A stretch of DNA of 53,524 nucleotides from Bacteroidetes bacterium UBA4416 (GCA_002390745.1 DGQK01000062.1:118094-171617), one strand, 5' to 3'; numbered from the stretch's first letter, positions 18,093-26,227 are shown. The notes: generated by a model not told the origin, from the letters alone. Made by a program: numbers and translations.

Positions 18093-18121
18093 TATATTTA
18101 CAGCCCTGAAAAAAAGATAAA

Positions 18122-18391
18122 ATGGCAAAAGAATCAATGAAGGCACGTGATGCCAAAAGAAAAAGACTGGTAGAAACTTACGCAGCTAAACGCGAAGAGC
18201 TTAAAAAAGCCGGTAATTACTCTGATCTTCAGAAATTACCTAAAAACTCATGCAAAGTGAGGATGCGTAACCGTTGCAAGCTGACTGGTCGTCCTCGTGG
18301 TTATATGAGGGATTTCGGCATCAGCCGTGTTACTTTCCGTGAGATGGTATTATTCGGATTGATCCCGGGTGTTACCAAATCCAGCTTCTAA
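18122..18391 (+). CDS. rpsN: 30S ribosomal protein S14 (zinc-free type)
   Basis: An 89-residue S14 (KESMKARDAKRKRLV ... GRPRGYMRDFGISRVTFRE). It is the long form without the CxxC pairs of the short zinc-binding S14, so it should not need zinc. It lies 29 bp after rplE and is followed by a 74-bp spacer with a hairpin. Confidence 0.98.
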   Translation: MAKESMKARDAKRKRLVETYAAKREELKKAGNYSDLQKLPKNSCKVRMRNRCKLTGRPRGYMRDFGISRVTFREMVLFGLIPGVTKSSF

Positions 18392-18427
18392 GCAGGAAAG
18401 CCCAAGAAAAAGAGTATTAATGTATAA

Positions 18428-18447
18428 TTATCCTGAGGTCGGGATAA
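18428..18447 (+). promoter_or_regulatory. Hairpin between rpsN and rpsH
   Basis: TTATCCT (18428-18434) pairs with GGGATAA (18441-18447) with one T-G wobble and a 6-nt loop. It sits in an unusually long spacer for this operon. In E. coli S8 controls the spc operon by binding mRNA; whether this hairpin is comparable is not decidable from sequence. Confidence 0.35.
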
Positions 18448-18465
18448 CATATAAAAACAAATAAC

Positions 18466-18864
18466 ATGACAGATACAATTGCAGATTACCTGACACGCGT
18501 AAGAAACGCCATCAGCGCAAACCACAGGATCGTAGAGATCCCATCTTCAAACCTGAAAAAAGAGATCACCAAGATCCTTTTCGACAAAGGTTTCATCCTC
18601 AACTACAAATTCGAGGAAAACGACAAAAAACAGGGAACCATCAAAATCGCCCTGAAGTACAATCCCGTAACAAAACTATCAGCTATCCGCTCTTTGGACA
18701 GGGTATCTTCTCCTGGTTTACGTAAGTATTCCGGCGCTGCGACCATGCCGAAAGTACAAAACGGATTAGGCGTTGCTATTATCTCTACATCCAAAGGTGT
18801 AATGACAGATAAGGAAGCCCGCAAACTGAATGTAGGCGGCGAAGTTTTATGTTACATTTCTTAA
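18466..18864 (+). CDS. rpsH: 30S ribosomal protein S8
   Basis: A 132-residue S8, a primary 16S rRNA binder. Recognised by MTDTIADYLTRVRNAI and the C-terminal segment GLGVAIISTSKGVMTDKEA with the final GGEVLCYIS. In E. coli S8 is the autoregulator of the spc operon. Spacers are 74 bp before and 22 bp after. Confidence 0.99.
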   Translation: MTDTIADYLTRVRNAISANHRIVEIPSSNLKKEITKILFDKGFILNYKFEENDKKQGTIKIALKYNPVTKLSAIRSLDRVSSPGLRKYSGAATMPKVQNGLGVAIISTSKGVMTDKEARKLNVGGEVLCYIS

Positions 18865-18886
18865 TCTAAGAGGGAGGAAAAAAATC

Positions 18887-19441
18887 ATGTCACGTATAGG
18901 AAAATTACCAATCACAGTTCCTGCAGGCGTTGAAGTCAGCGTAAAAGGAACGACTGTTTCCGTTAAAGGCAAATTAGGCACTTTGACCGAAACTATTGAT
19001 GCAGATATTAAAGTAGAACTGGAGAACGGTGTGATCACTGTAAGCCGTCCTACCGATCAGAAACGCCACAGGGCTTTACACGGATTATACCGCGCCCTTA
19101 TCTTTAACATGGTTAAAGGTGTTTCCGAAGGATATAAAACAGAACAGGAATTAGTAGGTGTAGGTTACCGTGCTTCCAACAAAGGACAGCTTCTGGAACT
19201 TGCTCTGGGCTTCTCTCACAACGTTGTGTTTGAGCTGCCTTCCGAGATCAAAATCACCACTGCTTCTGAAAAAGGCCAGAACCCTCAAATCACTTTAGAG
19301 AGCTCTGACAAACAATTGCTGGGTATGGTTGCGGCAAAAATCCGCAGCTTGCGTAAACCTGAGCCTTACAAAGGAAAAGGTATTAAATTTACAGGCGAGA
19401 TCATCCGTCGTAAAGCAGGTAAATCAGCCAGCAAAAAATAA
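18887..19441 (+). CDS. rplF: 50S ribosomal protein L6
   Basis: A 184-residue L6 near the factor-binding site. Recognised by MSRIGKLPITVPAGVEV, the central ELVGVGYRASNKG and the C-terminal EPYKGKGIKFTGEIIRRKAG. A purine-rich ribosome-binding site (GAGGGAGG), strong for a Bacteroidota gene, precedes the ATG. It is followed by a 90-bp spacer holding a dispersed repeat. Confidence 0.99.
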   Translation: MSRIGKLPITVPAGVEVSVKGTTVSVKGKLGTLTETIDADIKVELENGVITVSRPTDQKRHRALHGLYRALIFNMVKGVSEGYKTEQELVGVGYRASNKGQLLELALGFSHNVVFELPSEIKITTASEKGQNPQITLESSDKQLLGMVAAKIRSLRKPEPYKGKGIKFTGEIIRRKAGKSASKK

Positions 19442-19450
19442 GCCTTCGAC

Positions 19451-19476
19451 TCACCCTTCGACTCCGCTCAGGGTGA
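19451..19476 (+). repeat. Dispersed intergenic repeat, copy 2 (hairpin)
   Basis: TCACCC (19451-19456) and GGGTGA (19471-19476) flank the core CTTCGACTCCGCTCAG (19456-19471), giving a 6-bp stem with a 14-nt loop. CCTTCGACTC at 19443-19452 partly repeats the left arm. The core is identical to 11799-11814 in the opposite orientation. Confidence 0.8.
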
Positions 19477-19531
19477 CAAAAAGGAAAAACATAATTCAAT
19501 TAGTATTAATCATCTTCAAAAAACTGGAAAG

Positions 19532-19888
19532 ATGGCACTCAATAAAAAAGAAAGAAGACAACGCATTAAAAATAAAATCCGCAAAACGGTTTCAGGCACA
19601 GCCAGCCAACCCCGTTTAAGCGTATTCAGAAGCAATGCCGGTATCTACGCTCAGCTGATCGACGATAAAACCGGAAAAACAATTGCTGCTGCAGGCTCTA
19701 ACGATAAAGCTCTGAAAGATTCAAAAGCAACCAAAACCGAACAGGCTAAAGAAGTTGGTAAAATGATTGCGGAAAAAGCGACAACTGCAGGGATTTCCTC
19801 AGTAGTGTTCGACAGGAGCGGTTACTTATACCATGGCCGTATCAAATCGCTGGCAGAAGGTGCTCGTGAAGCAGGTTTAAAATTTTAA
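19532..19888 (+). CDS. rplR: 50S ribosomal protein L18
   Basis: A 118-residue L18, the 5S rRNA binder of the central protuberance. Recognised by KKERRQRIKNKIRKTV, PRLSVFRSNAGIYAQLID and the C-terminal FDRSGYLYHGRIKSLAEGAREAGLKF. The start is ATG 19532, after a purine-rich GGAAAG. Confidence 0.99.
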   Translation: MALNKKERRQRIKNKIRKTVSGTASQPRLSVFRSNAGIYAQLIDDKTGKTIAAAGSNDKALKDSKATKTEQAKEVGKMIAEKATTAGISSVVFDRSGYLYHGRIKSLAEGAREAGLKF

Positions 19889-19913
19889 TCAGTAAAAAAA
19901 GAACATTCATAAC

Positions 19914-20432
19914 ATGTCAAAAGAAGTTGTAAAAAGAGTAAAATCTACCGACATCGAGCTAAAAGATAAATTAGTAGCGATCCAGCGTGTAACCAAAGTA
20001 ACCAAAGGTGGTCGTCACTTCAGTTTCGCTGCTATCGTGGTTGTTGGCGATGAAAAAGGTGTGGTAGGATACGGTTTGGGTAAAGCCAACGAGGTAACCG
20101 ACGCCATCACCAAAGGCATCGACGACGCTAAAAAGAACCTGGTGAAAGTTTCTGTATTGAAAGGAACTGTTCCTCACCCTGAAAATGGTAAATTCGGCGG
20201 ATCACGCGTATTCCTGAAACCAGCTGCTCACGGTACCGGTGTAATTGCCGGTGGTGCGATGCGTGCCGTTCTGGAAAGCGTTGGTATTACCGACGTATTA
20301 GCTAAGTCAAAAGGTTCGTCAAACCCGCACAACGTGGTAAAAGCAACCATCGACGCTTTATCAAAAATGCGCGATCCATTAGCTGTATCAAGACAACGAG
20401 GAGTTACATTAGACAAAATTTTTAACGGATAA
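19914..20432 (+). CDS. rpsE: 30S ribosomal protein S5
   Basis: A 172-residue S5 at the mRNA entry site, important for accuracy. The double-stranded RNA-binding domain shows RVTKVTKGGRHFSFAAIVVVGD and GYGLGKANEV. The C-terminal half has GGAMRAVLESVGITDVLAKS and GSSNPHNVVKAT. Length and motifs are standard. Confidence 0.99.
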   Translation: MSKEVVKRVKSTDIELKDKLVAIQRVTKVTKGGRHFSFAAIVVVGDEKGVVGYGLGKANEVTDAITKGIDDAKKNLVKVSVLKGTVPHPENGKFGGSRVFLKPAAHGTGVIAGGAMRAVLESVGITDVLAKSKGSSNPHNVVKATIDALSKMRDPLAVSRQRGVTLDKIFNG

Positions 20433-20443
20433 TCACAGAAGAT

Positions 20444-20623
20444 ATGGCACAGGTAAAAATTACATTATCTAAAAGTTTCATCAAAAGAAACGCTAGAACA
20501 CGCGCGACCGTTCAGGCTTTAGGCCTGAGAAAAACCCAGCAATCCGTAGTAAAAGAAGTTACTCCACAGATCCAGGGAATGATCAACGCTGTTGCTCATT
20601 TATTAACAGTAGAAACTATTTAA
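20444..20623 (+). CDS. rpmD: 50S ribosomal protein L30
   Basis: A 59-residue L30 (MAQVKITLSKSFIKRNARTR, then VQALGLRKTQQSVVKEV and a helical C-terminus ending LLTVETI). It lies between rpsE (11 bp) and rplO (19 bp), the conserved spc-operon place. Confidence 0.97.
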   Translation: MAQVKITLSKSFIKRNARTRATVQALGLRKTQQSVVKEVTPQIQGMINAVAHLLTVETI

Positions 20624-20642
20624 TCTATAACGCTATTTTAAA

Positions 20643-21089
20643 ATGCAATTAAATACATTAACACCTGCAAAAGGGTCAGTAAAATCGAACTACAGAAGAG
20701 GCCGTGGACAAGGTTCAGGCGGTGGCGGTACAGCTACACGCGGTCACAAAGGTGCTCAATCCCGTTCGGGCCACTCCAAAAAGCGTGGTTTCGAAGGTGG
20801 CCAGATGCCTTTACAGCGCCGTGTTCCTAAATTCGGTTTCAAAAACATCAACCGTGTGGAGTACACAGGCGTAAACCTCGACGCTATCCAGCGTATTGCC
20901 GAGGCTCAGAACTTAACGGAGATCACCCTGGAAACTCTGATCAAAAACGGTCTGGCTTCTAAAAACGACTTAGTGAAAATCTTAGGTCGTGGCGAATTAA
21001 AGTCAAAAGTCAACATCAACGTTCATGCATTCACAGCAACTGCCAAAGCTGCTATCGAAGCAAAAGGCGGTGTGGCAACAGCAATCTAA
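20643..21089 (+). CDS. rplO: 50S ribosomal protein L15
   Basis: A 148-residue L15, a late assembly protein. The Gly/Arg-rich N-terminus (RRGRGQGSGGGGTATRGHKG) and FEGGQMPLQRRVPKFGF are characteristic, as is the C-terminal VNVHAF-type segment (VNINVHAFTATAKAAIEAKGG). An 84-bp spacer separates it from secY. Confidence 0.99.
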   Translation: MQLNTLTPAKGSVKSNYRRGRGQGSGGGGTATRGHKGAQSRSGHSKKRGFEGGQMPLQRRVPKFGFKNINRVEYTGVNLDAIQRIAEAQNLTEITLETLIKNGLASKNDLVKILGRGELKSKVNINVHAFTATAKAAIEAKGGVATAI

Positions 21090-21091
21090 GA

Positions 21092-21147
21092 AGCTATTAT
21101 GAATAGCTATGTTTTTTTATAAGCATACGCCCTACTCTGACATAGCT
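21092..21147 (+). promoter_or_regulatory. Possible attenuator in the rplO-secY spacer
   Basis: AGCTATT (21092-21098) pairs with AATAGCT (21102-21108) across a 3-nt loop and is followed three bases later by seven Ts (21112-21118), like a weak terminator. The right arm extends into TAGCTATG (21104-21111), which could instead pair over 8 bp with CATAGCTA (21141-21148). The two structures exclude each other. The stems are short and AT-rich, so this is tentative. Confidence 0.4.
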
Positions 21148-21173
21148 AAACATTAAAAAAAGAAATAAACTAT

Positions 21174-22508
21174 ATGAAACGTTTTTTTGAAACCCTCCAG
21201 AATATCTGGAAGATAGAAGAGCTAAAGCAAAGGATTTTAACGACCCTTGGCTTGATCCTGATCTATCGCTTGGGTTCTTATGTTGTATTGCCGGGTATTG
21301 ACACCGACGTGTTGGCAGCAGCAAATGCTAACTCCAATGACGGAGGGATCGTTGCCCTGATCAATGCGTTCGCCGGTGGTGCATTCTCAAGAGCTTCTAT
21401 TTTTGGTTTAGGGATCATGCCTTACATCACGGCATCCATCATCATCCAGTTGCTGGGGATGGCAGTTCCTTATTTCCAGAAAATGCAAAAAGAAGGTGAA
21501 AGCGGACGTAAAAAGATCAACCAGTACACCCGTTTCTTAACAGTTGCCGTTACCGCTGTACAGGCTCCGGGGTATTTAGCCGCACAGGTGTATTCAAAAC
21601 CTGGTGTTGTGGCGATCGATCACGCCTGGTTCGGGATCCAATCCACGATCATCCTCGTAGCCGGTACCATGTTCATCATGTGGCTGGGCGAAAGGATCAC
21701 CGATAAGGGTATCGGGAACGGGATCTCTATCCTCATCATGATCGGTATCATCTCCCGCTTACCGTTCGCTATCACATCCGAGTTCGGAGCACGCTTACAA
21801 AGCGCCGGCGGTGGATTGATCGTGTTCCTGCTGGAAATCGTAGCCATCCTGCTGATCATCATCAGCTGTATCTTACTGGTGCAGGGCACCCGGAGAGTTC
21901 CGGTGCAGTATGCCAAAAAGATCGTGGGCAACAAGCAGTATGGCGGTGTTCGCCAGTATTTACCTTTAAAAGTGAATTCTGCCGGTGTTATGCCAATCAT
22001 CTTCGCCCAGGCCATCATGTTTATTCCTAATGCGATTGCCAATTACAACGGCAACCCGGGTGGAATTTTCTCGGAGCGCTACGGATTCTGGTACAACTTC
22101 ATTTTCGCAGTCCTCATCATTGCTTTTACCTACTTCTATACGGCTATCATGATCAATCCCAACCAGCTGGCGGACGACATGAAACGTAACGGAGGATTTG
22201 TTCCGGGCGTAAAACCGGGTAAAGCCACAGCAGAGTTTATTGACCAGGTGATGTCACGTATCACGTTGCCGGGTGCTATTTTCCTTGCTTTCATTGCGGT
22301 ATTGCCTGCTTTTGCAACCAAGGCGGGGATCAACAGTGCCTTTGCCGATTTCTTCGGCGGCACCTCGTTGCTGATCCTGGTGGGTGTTGTGTTGGACACC
22401 CTTCAGCAGATCGAAACCTACCTGCTCAACCGCCATTACGATGGCTTGATGCAAAACGGAAGGATCAAAGGCCGTACCAGTAACCAAATGACTATGCAGC
22501 AAGCTTAA
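21174..22508 (+). CDS. secY: Protein translocase subunit SecY
   Basis: A 444-residue SecY, the channel of the Sec translocon, with ten hydrophobic segments. The family marks LGIMPYITASIIIQLL and KITDKGIGNGIS-like (ERITDKGIGNGISILIM) are present, as is the C-terminal cytoplasmic tail. It must feed every signal-peptide protein in this window. The gene goes straight to infA with a 5-bp gap; the map gene found here in some Bacteroidota is absent. Confidence 0.98.
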   Translation: MKRFFETLQNIWKIEELKQRILTTLGLILIYRLGSYVVLPGIDTDVLAAANANSNDGGIVALINAFAGGAFSRASIFGLGIMPYITASIIIQLLGMAVPYFQKMQKEGESGRKKINQYTRFLTVAVTAVQAPGYLAAQVYSKPGVVAIDHAWFGIQSTIILVAGTMFIMWLGERITDKGIGNGISILIMIGIISRLPFAITSEFGARLQSAGGGLIVFLLEIVAILLIIISCILLVQGTRRVPVQYAKKIVGNKQYGGVRQYLPLKVNSAGVMPIIFAQAIMFIPNAIANYNGNPGGIFSERYGFWYNFIFAVLIIAFTYFYTAIMINPNQLADDMKRNGGFVPGVKPGKATAEFIDQVMSRITLPGAIFLAFIAVLPAFATKAGINSAFADFFGGTSLLILVGVVLDTLQQIETYLLNRHYDGLMQNGRIKGRTSNQMTMQQA

Positions 22509-22513
22509 AAACG

Positions 22514-22732
22514 ATGGCGAAACAAGCAAACATAGAACTGGACGGAACCATCGTAGAATCCCTGAGCAATGCCATGTTCCGGGTGGAATTAGAGAACGGG
22601 CACATTGTCATCGCCCACATCTCCGGAAAAATGAGGATGCACTATATCAAGATCCTCACCGGCGATAAGGTGAAACTGGAAATGAGCCCTTATGATCTGA
22701 CCAAAGGCAGGATTACTTACAGATACAAATAA
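22514..22732 (+). CDS. infA: Translation initiation factor IF-1
   Basis: A 72-residue single S1/OB-domain protein (MAKQANIELDGTIVESLSNA, then FRVELENGHIVIAHISGKMR) that binds the 30S A site during initiation. It lies 5 bp after secY and 26 bp before rpmJ, the standard spc-alpha junction. Confidence 0.98.
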   Translation: MAKQANIELDGTIVESLSNAMFRVELENGHIVIAHISGKMRMHYIKILTGDKVKLEMSPYDLTKGRITYRYK

Positions 22733-22758
22733 TTAACGAATTTTAACAAACAAGTCAC

Positions 22759-22875
22759 ATGAAAGTTAGAGCATCCATCAAAAAGAGAAGCGCCGATTGC
22801 AAAATCGTTCGCCGCAAAGGAAAGTTGTACATTATCAACAAAAAAAACCCTAAGTTTAAACAAAGACAAAAATAA
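22759..22875 (+). CDS. rpmJ: 50S ribosomal protein L36 (zinc-ligand-free)
   Basis: A 38-residue L36 (MKVRASIKKRSADCKIVRRK, ending KFKQRQK). Only one of the four Cys/His zinc ligands of the E. coli type remains, Cys14. The equivalents of Cys11, Cys27 and the His are replaced, so this is a zinc-independent form. It sits between infA and rpsM. Confidence 0.96.
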   Translation: MKVRASIKKRSADCKIVRRKGKLYIINKKNPKFKQRQK

Positions 22876-22918
22876 TTTCGTATTTTCGCGAACTTTTTAA
22901 AAACAATTATATAACATA

Positions 22919-23296
22919 ATGGCACGTATTGCAGGTATAGATCTACCAAAAAATAAAAGAGGAGAAATAGGATTAACCTATATTTTTGGTATTGGACGTA
23001 GCAGAGCTCAACGCATCTTAACAGAAGCTGGCATCGACTTTAATAAAAAAGTAAGCGAGTGGAATGATGACGAGCAGAACGCTATCCGTAAAATCGTTAA
23101 CGATAATTACAAAGTAGAAGGCGGTCTTCGCTCGGAAGTTGCTCTGAACATCAAACGTTTAACGGATATCGGGTCTTACCGTGGCATCCGTCACCGTAAT
23201 GGTTTGCCTGTTCGCGGACAACGTACAAAAACCAACTCTCGTACCCGTAAAGGAAGGCGTAAGACAGTTGCTAACAAGAAAAAAGTTACTAAGTAA
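22919..23296 (+). CDS. rpsM: 30S ribosomal protein S13
   Basis: A 125-residue S13 at the head of the 30S subunit, contacting the P-site tRNA. Recognised by MARIAGIDLPKNKRGEIGLTYIFGIG and the C-terminal GIRHRNGLPVRGQRTKTNSRTRKG. A 94-bp spacer with an AT-rich repeat follows. Confidence 0.99.
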   Translation: MARIAGIDLPKNKRGEIGLTYIFGIGRSRAQRILTEAGIDFNKKVSEWNDDEQNAIRKIVNDNYKVEGGLRSEVALNIKRLTDIGSYRGIRHRNGLPVRGQRTKTNSRTRKGRRKTVANKKKVTK

Positions 23297-23314
23297 TAAA
23301 TAATTAAAGATTTA

Positions 23315-23385
23315 ACGAGTTAGAGAGTTGGAGAGTAAAGAAACCCCGAATCAATAACTCAACAAATCATAACTCAACAAATAAA
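23315..23385 (+). repeat. AT-rich inverted repeat in the rpsM-rpsK spacer
   Basis: GAGTTAGAGAGTTGGAGAGT near 23317 is followed by two direct copies of ATAACTCAACAAAT-like sequence (about 23355-23382), whose reverse complement is GTTGAGTTAT. The words GAGTTA and TAACTC recur, giving an imperfect hairpin. A similar arrangement is found at 25540-25600. Confidence 0.45.
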
Positions 23386-23390
23386 AGCAA

Positions 23391-23801
23391 ATGGCTAAAC
23401 AACAATCATCGGTAGCAGCTGCGAAAGCTAACGCCAAAAAAAGAGTAGTAAAGGTTGAAGCAGTTGGAGAAGCTCACTTAAACGCTACTTTCAATAATAT
23501 CATCATCTCTTTAACCAACAGCGCAGGTCAGGTGATCTCCTGGTCAAGTGCCGGTAAAATGGGATTCCGCGGTTCTAAAAAGAACACGCCTTATGCTGCT
23601 CAGTTAGCTGCTGCAGATTGCTCTAAAGTAGCTTCCGACCTGGGTTTACGTAAAGTAAAAGTATACGTAAAAGGACCTGGAGCAGGCAGAGAGTCTGCGA
23701 TCAGAACCATCGCTACCTCTGGTATCGAAGTTACGGAGATCATTGACATCACTCCTATGCCGCACAACGGCTGCCGCCCTCCAAAACGTCGTCGTTGCTA
23801 A
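23391..23801 (+). CDS. rpsK: 30S ribosomal protein S11
   Basis: A 136-residue S11 of the platform at the mRNA exit. The core HLNATFNNIIISLTNSAGQV, the SSAGKMGFRGSKKNTPYAAQ loop and the C-terminal DITPMPHNGCRPPKRRRC are all family marks. The N-terminus is an Ala/Lys-rich extension. Confidence 0.99.
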   Translation: MAKQQSSVAAAKANAKKRVVKVEAVGEAHLNATFNNIIISLTNSAGQVISWSSAGKMGFRGSKKNTPYAAQLAAADCSKVASDLGLRKVKVYVKGPGAGRESAIRTIATSGIEVTEIIDITPMPHNGCRPPKRRRC

Positions 23802-23870
23802 TTCCTGATGTGCATCAGCAAGAAAGCAATAGTTTTTAAAATAGTCAACTAACAGAAATTATAAAATAAA

Positions 23871-24476
23871 ATGGCAAGATATACAGGCCCTAAATCCAAA
23901 ATTGCAAGAAAATTCAGAGAGCCAATTTTTGGTCCGGACAAAGCATTAGAGAAAAAGAACTACCCTCCGGGACAGCACGGAAATACCAAGAAAAAAGGTA
24001 AAAAATCCGAGTACGCTATCCAGCTTCAGGAGAAACAAAAAGCAAAATATACTTACGGTATTTTAGAAAAACAATTTGCCAGGACATTTGACAGGGCAGC
24101 ACGCGCTCACGGTATTACCGGTGAGGTGTTACTGCAGCTGATCGAGTCCCGTCTGGACAACGTGGTTTACCGCTTAGGCATCGCTCCTTCCCGCAGGGCT
24201 GCACGCCAATTGGTATCGCACACACACATTACCGTGAACGGTAACGTGGTGAACATCCCTTCTTACACCCTGAAAGCAGGTGATGTAGTAGCGGTTCGCG
24301 AAAAATCACAGACTCTGGAGGCTATCACCCACTCTTTATCAGGTTCAGTGAATAAGTATTCCTGGTTGGATTTCGACAAATCCAGCTTCACAGGAAAATT
24401 CATTTCCGTTCCTGAGCGTTCTCAGATCCCTGAAAACATTAAGGAGCAGCTGATCGTCGAGTTATACTCCAAGTAA
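23871..24476 (+). CDS. rpsD: 30S ribosomal protein S4
   Basis: A 201-residue S4, an assembly initiator and accuracy protein. Recognised by MARYTGPKSKIARKFREPIF, NYPPGQHG and the S4 RNA-binding domain (ESRLDNVVYRLGIAPSRRAARQLVSH-type). It lacks the N-terminal zinc-binding Cys cluster. In E. coli S4 represses the alpha operon. Confidence 0.99.
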   Translation: MARYTGPKSKIARKFREPIFGPDKALEKKNYPPGQHGNTKKKGKKSEYAIQLQEKQKAKYTYGILEKQFARTFDRAARAHGITGEVLLQLIESRLDNVVYRLGIAPSRRAARQLVSHTHITVNGNVVNIPSYTLKAGDVVAVREKSQTLEAITHSLSGSVNKYSWLDFDKSSFTGKFISVPERSQIPENIKEQLIVELYSK

Positions 24477-24533
24477 TAGAGTAACACTCTGAAATAGTAT
24501 AGCAAATTAGTTTTTAACCTATAACTTAATAAA

Positions 24534-25526
24534 ATGGCAATATTAAATTTCGTAAAACCGGATAAGGTTGTTATGATTAACTCTACCGAAACGGAAGGAC
24601 AATTCGAATTCCGTCCGCTGGAACCAGGCTTCGGTATCACTATAGGTAACTCATTACGTCGTATCTTATTATCTTCACTCGAAGGCCATGCTATTACCAG
24701 CGTGCGCATCGAAGGTGTGGATCATGAGTTCTCCACCATCAAAGGTGTGGTAGAAGACGTGACTGAGATCATCTTAAATTTAAAACAGGTTCGTTTTAAA
24801 AAGCAGCTGGACAACCACGACGTAGAAAAAATCGTCATCCACTTTTCCGGAAACGAAAAATTTACTGCCGGTGAGATCGGGAAATTCGCCAACGGATTCC
24901 AGATCCTGAACCCAGATCTCGTGATCTTCAACTGCGAAAGCAACGTTAAATTAAAAATCGAATTAACCATCGATAAAGGACGCGGTTATGTTCCTGCAGA
25001 GGAAAACAAAACCAACTCCGCTCCTCAGGGCACTATTTTCATTGACTCTATTTACACGCCTATCAAAAACGTGAAATACACCATTGAAAACTACCGTGTA
25101 GAGCAAAAAACGGATTACGAAAAACTGATCCTCGACATCGTTTCCGATGGCTCTATTCACCCGAAAGAGGCTTTGAAAGAAGCTGCCAAAATTCTGATCT
25201 ATCACTTCATGCTGTTCTCCGATGAGAAAATCACCCTGGACTCTGAAGAGAAAAAATCAGAAGAAGAATTCGATGAGACTTCTTTACACATGCGCCAGTT
25301 GCTGAAAACGAAACTGGTAGACATGGACCTTTCTGTACGCGCCCTGAACTGCTTAAAGGCAGCAGACGTGGAAACTTTAGGAGAACTGGTTTCTTTCAAC
25401 AAAAACGACCTGTTAAAATTCCGTAACTTCGGTAAAAAATCGTTGACTGAGCTTGAGGATTTAGTATCTACAAAAGGGCTTCAGTTCGGAATGAACGTTG
25501 TAAAATATAAATTAGATAAAGATTAA
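24534..25526 (+). CDS. rpoA: RNA polymerase subunit alpha
   Basis: A 330-residue alpha subunit. The N-terminal dimerisation domain shows FEFRPLEPGFGITIGNSLRR and RRILLSSLEGHAITSVRIEG. The C-terminal DNA-binding domain (about 250-330) has LNCLKAADVETLGELV and FGKKSLTELEDLV, so both domains are intact. Spacers of 57 bp to rpsD and 85 bp to rplQ flank it. Confidence 0.99.
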   Translation: MAILNFVKPDKVVMINSTETEGQFEFRPLEPGFGITIGNSLRRILLSSLEGHAITSVRIEGVDHEFSTIKGVVEDVTEIILNLKQVRFKKQLDNHDVEKIVIHFSGNEKFTAGEIGKFANGFQILNPDLVIFNCESNVKLKIELTIDKGRGYVPAEENKTNSAPQGTIFIDSIYTPIKNVKYTIENYRVEQKTDYEKLILDIVSDGSIHPKEALKEAAKILIYHFMLFSDEKITLDSEEKKSEEEFDETSLHMRQLLKTKLVDMDLSVRALNCLKAADVETLGELVSFNKNDLLKFRNFGKKSLTELEDLVSTKGLQFGMNVVKYKLDKD

Positions 25527-25539
25527 TCCAATTACAGAA

Positions 25540-25600
25540 TTAGAGAATTAGTGAGTTATAGAGTTAGCAATTCACCAATTCATTAACTCACAATTCAAAA
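25540..25600 (+). repeat. AT-rich inverted repeat in the rpoA-rplQ spacer
   Basis: GAATTAGTGAGTTATAGAGT is matched imperfectly by the reverse complement of AATTCATTAACTCACAATTC downstream, giving a long AT-rich hairpin. Its words (GAGTTA, AACTCA) recall the repeat at 23315-23385, so both may belong to one intergenic repeat family. Confidence 0.45.
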
Positions 25601-25611
25601 ATTAAAAGAAA

Positions 25612-26097
25612 ATGAGACACGGAGATAAAATCAATAATTTAGGTAGGACACACTCTCACCGTAAAGCATTAATGAGCAATATGGCTTGCTCTTTGATCGA
25701 GCACAAACGTATTTTCACAACTTTGGCAAAAGCTAAAGCCCTGAGGACTTATGTTGAGCCAATCATCACCAAATCCAAAGAAGATTCAACGCACAGCCGC
25801 CGTACGGTATTTGCTTACTTAAGAAGCAAAGAAGTGGTGAGCATGCTCTTCAAAGATGTTGCTGTAAAAGTAGCAGACAGAAAAGGTGGTTACACCCGTA
25901 TCATCAAAACCGGAAACCGTTTGGGTGATGCTGCTGAAATGGCACTGATCGAATTAGTGGATTTCAACGAAATCTATGCTAACGGTAAAGAAGCGAAAAC
26001 GGAAAAAGCAAAAACAACCCGTCGTAGCCGCGCTAAAAAACCTGCTGCTAAAGCAGAAGGTACTGCAACTGAAACCAAAGCGGAAGACGCAGAATAA
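25612..26097 (+). CDS. rplQ: 50S ribosomal protein L17
   Basis: A 161-residue L17 (MRHGDKINNLGRTHSHRKAL ... CSLIEHKRIFTTLAKAK). The core of about 120 residues is followed by a Lys/Ala/Thr-rich tail (KTTRRSRAKKPAAKAEGTAT) not present in E. coli. It is the last gene of the supercluster and is followed by a strong terminator. Confidence 0.99.
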   Translation: MRHGDKINNLGRTHSHRKALMSNMACSLIEHKRIFTTLAKAKALRTYVEPIITKSKEDSTHSRRTVFAYLRSKEVVSMLFKDVAVKVADRKGGYTRIIKTGNRLGDAAEMALIELVDFNEIYANGKEAKTEKAKTTRRSRAKKPAAKAEGTATETKAEDAE

Positions 26098-26119
26098 TTT
26101 TTCATTTTATAATTTAAAA

Positions 26120-26154
26120 AAATCATCAAAACAGTGTTTTGATGATTTTTTTTT
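26120..26154 (+). terminator. Terminator of the ribosomal supercluster
   Basis: AAATCATCAAAAC (26120-26132) and GTTTTGATGATTT (26136-26148) form a perfect 13-bp stem with a 3-nt loop, continuing into a run of Ts. It lies 22 bp after rplQ. Confidence 0.93.
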
Positions 26155-26227
26155 GAGCACGTTAGCCGTAGCACTTAAACGTAACACCGGCCTCCATTTT
26201 CTGGCAAACGGCTTTTATGTTCCAGCT

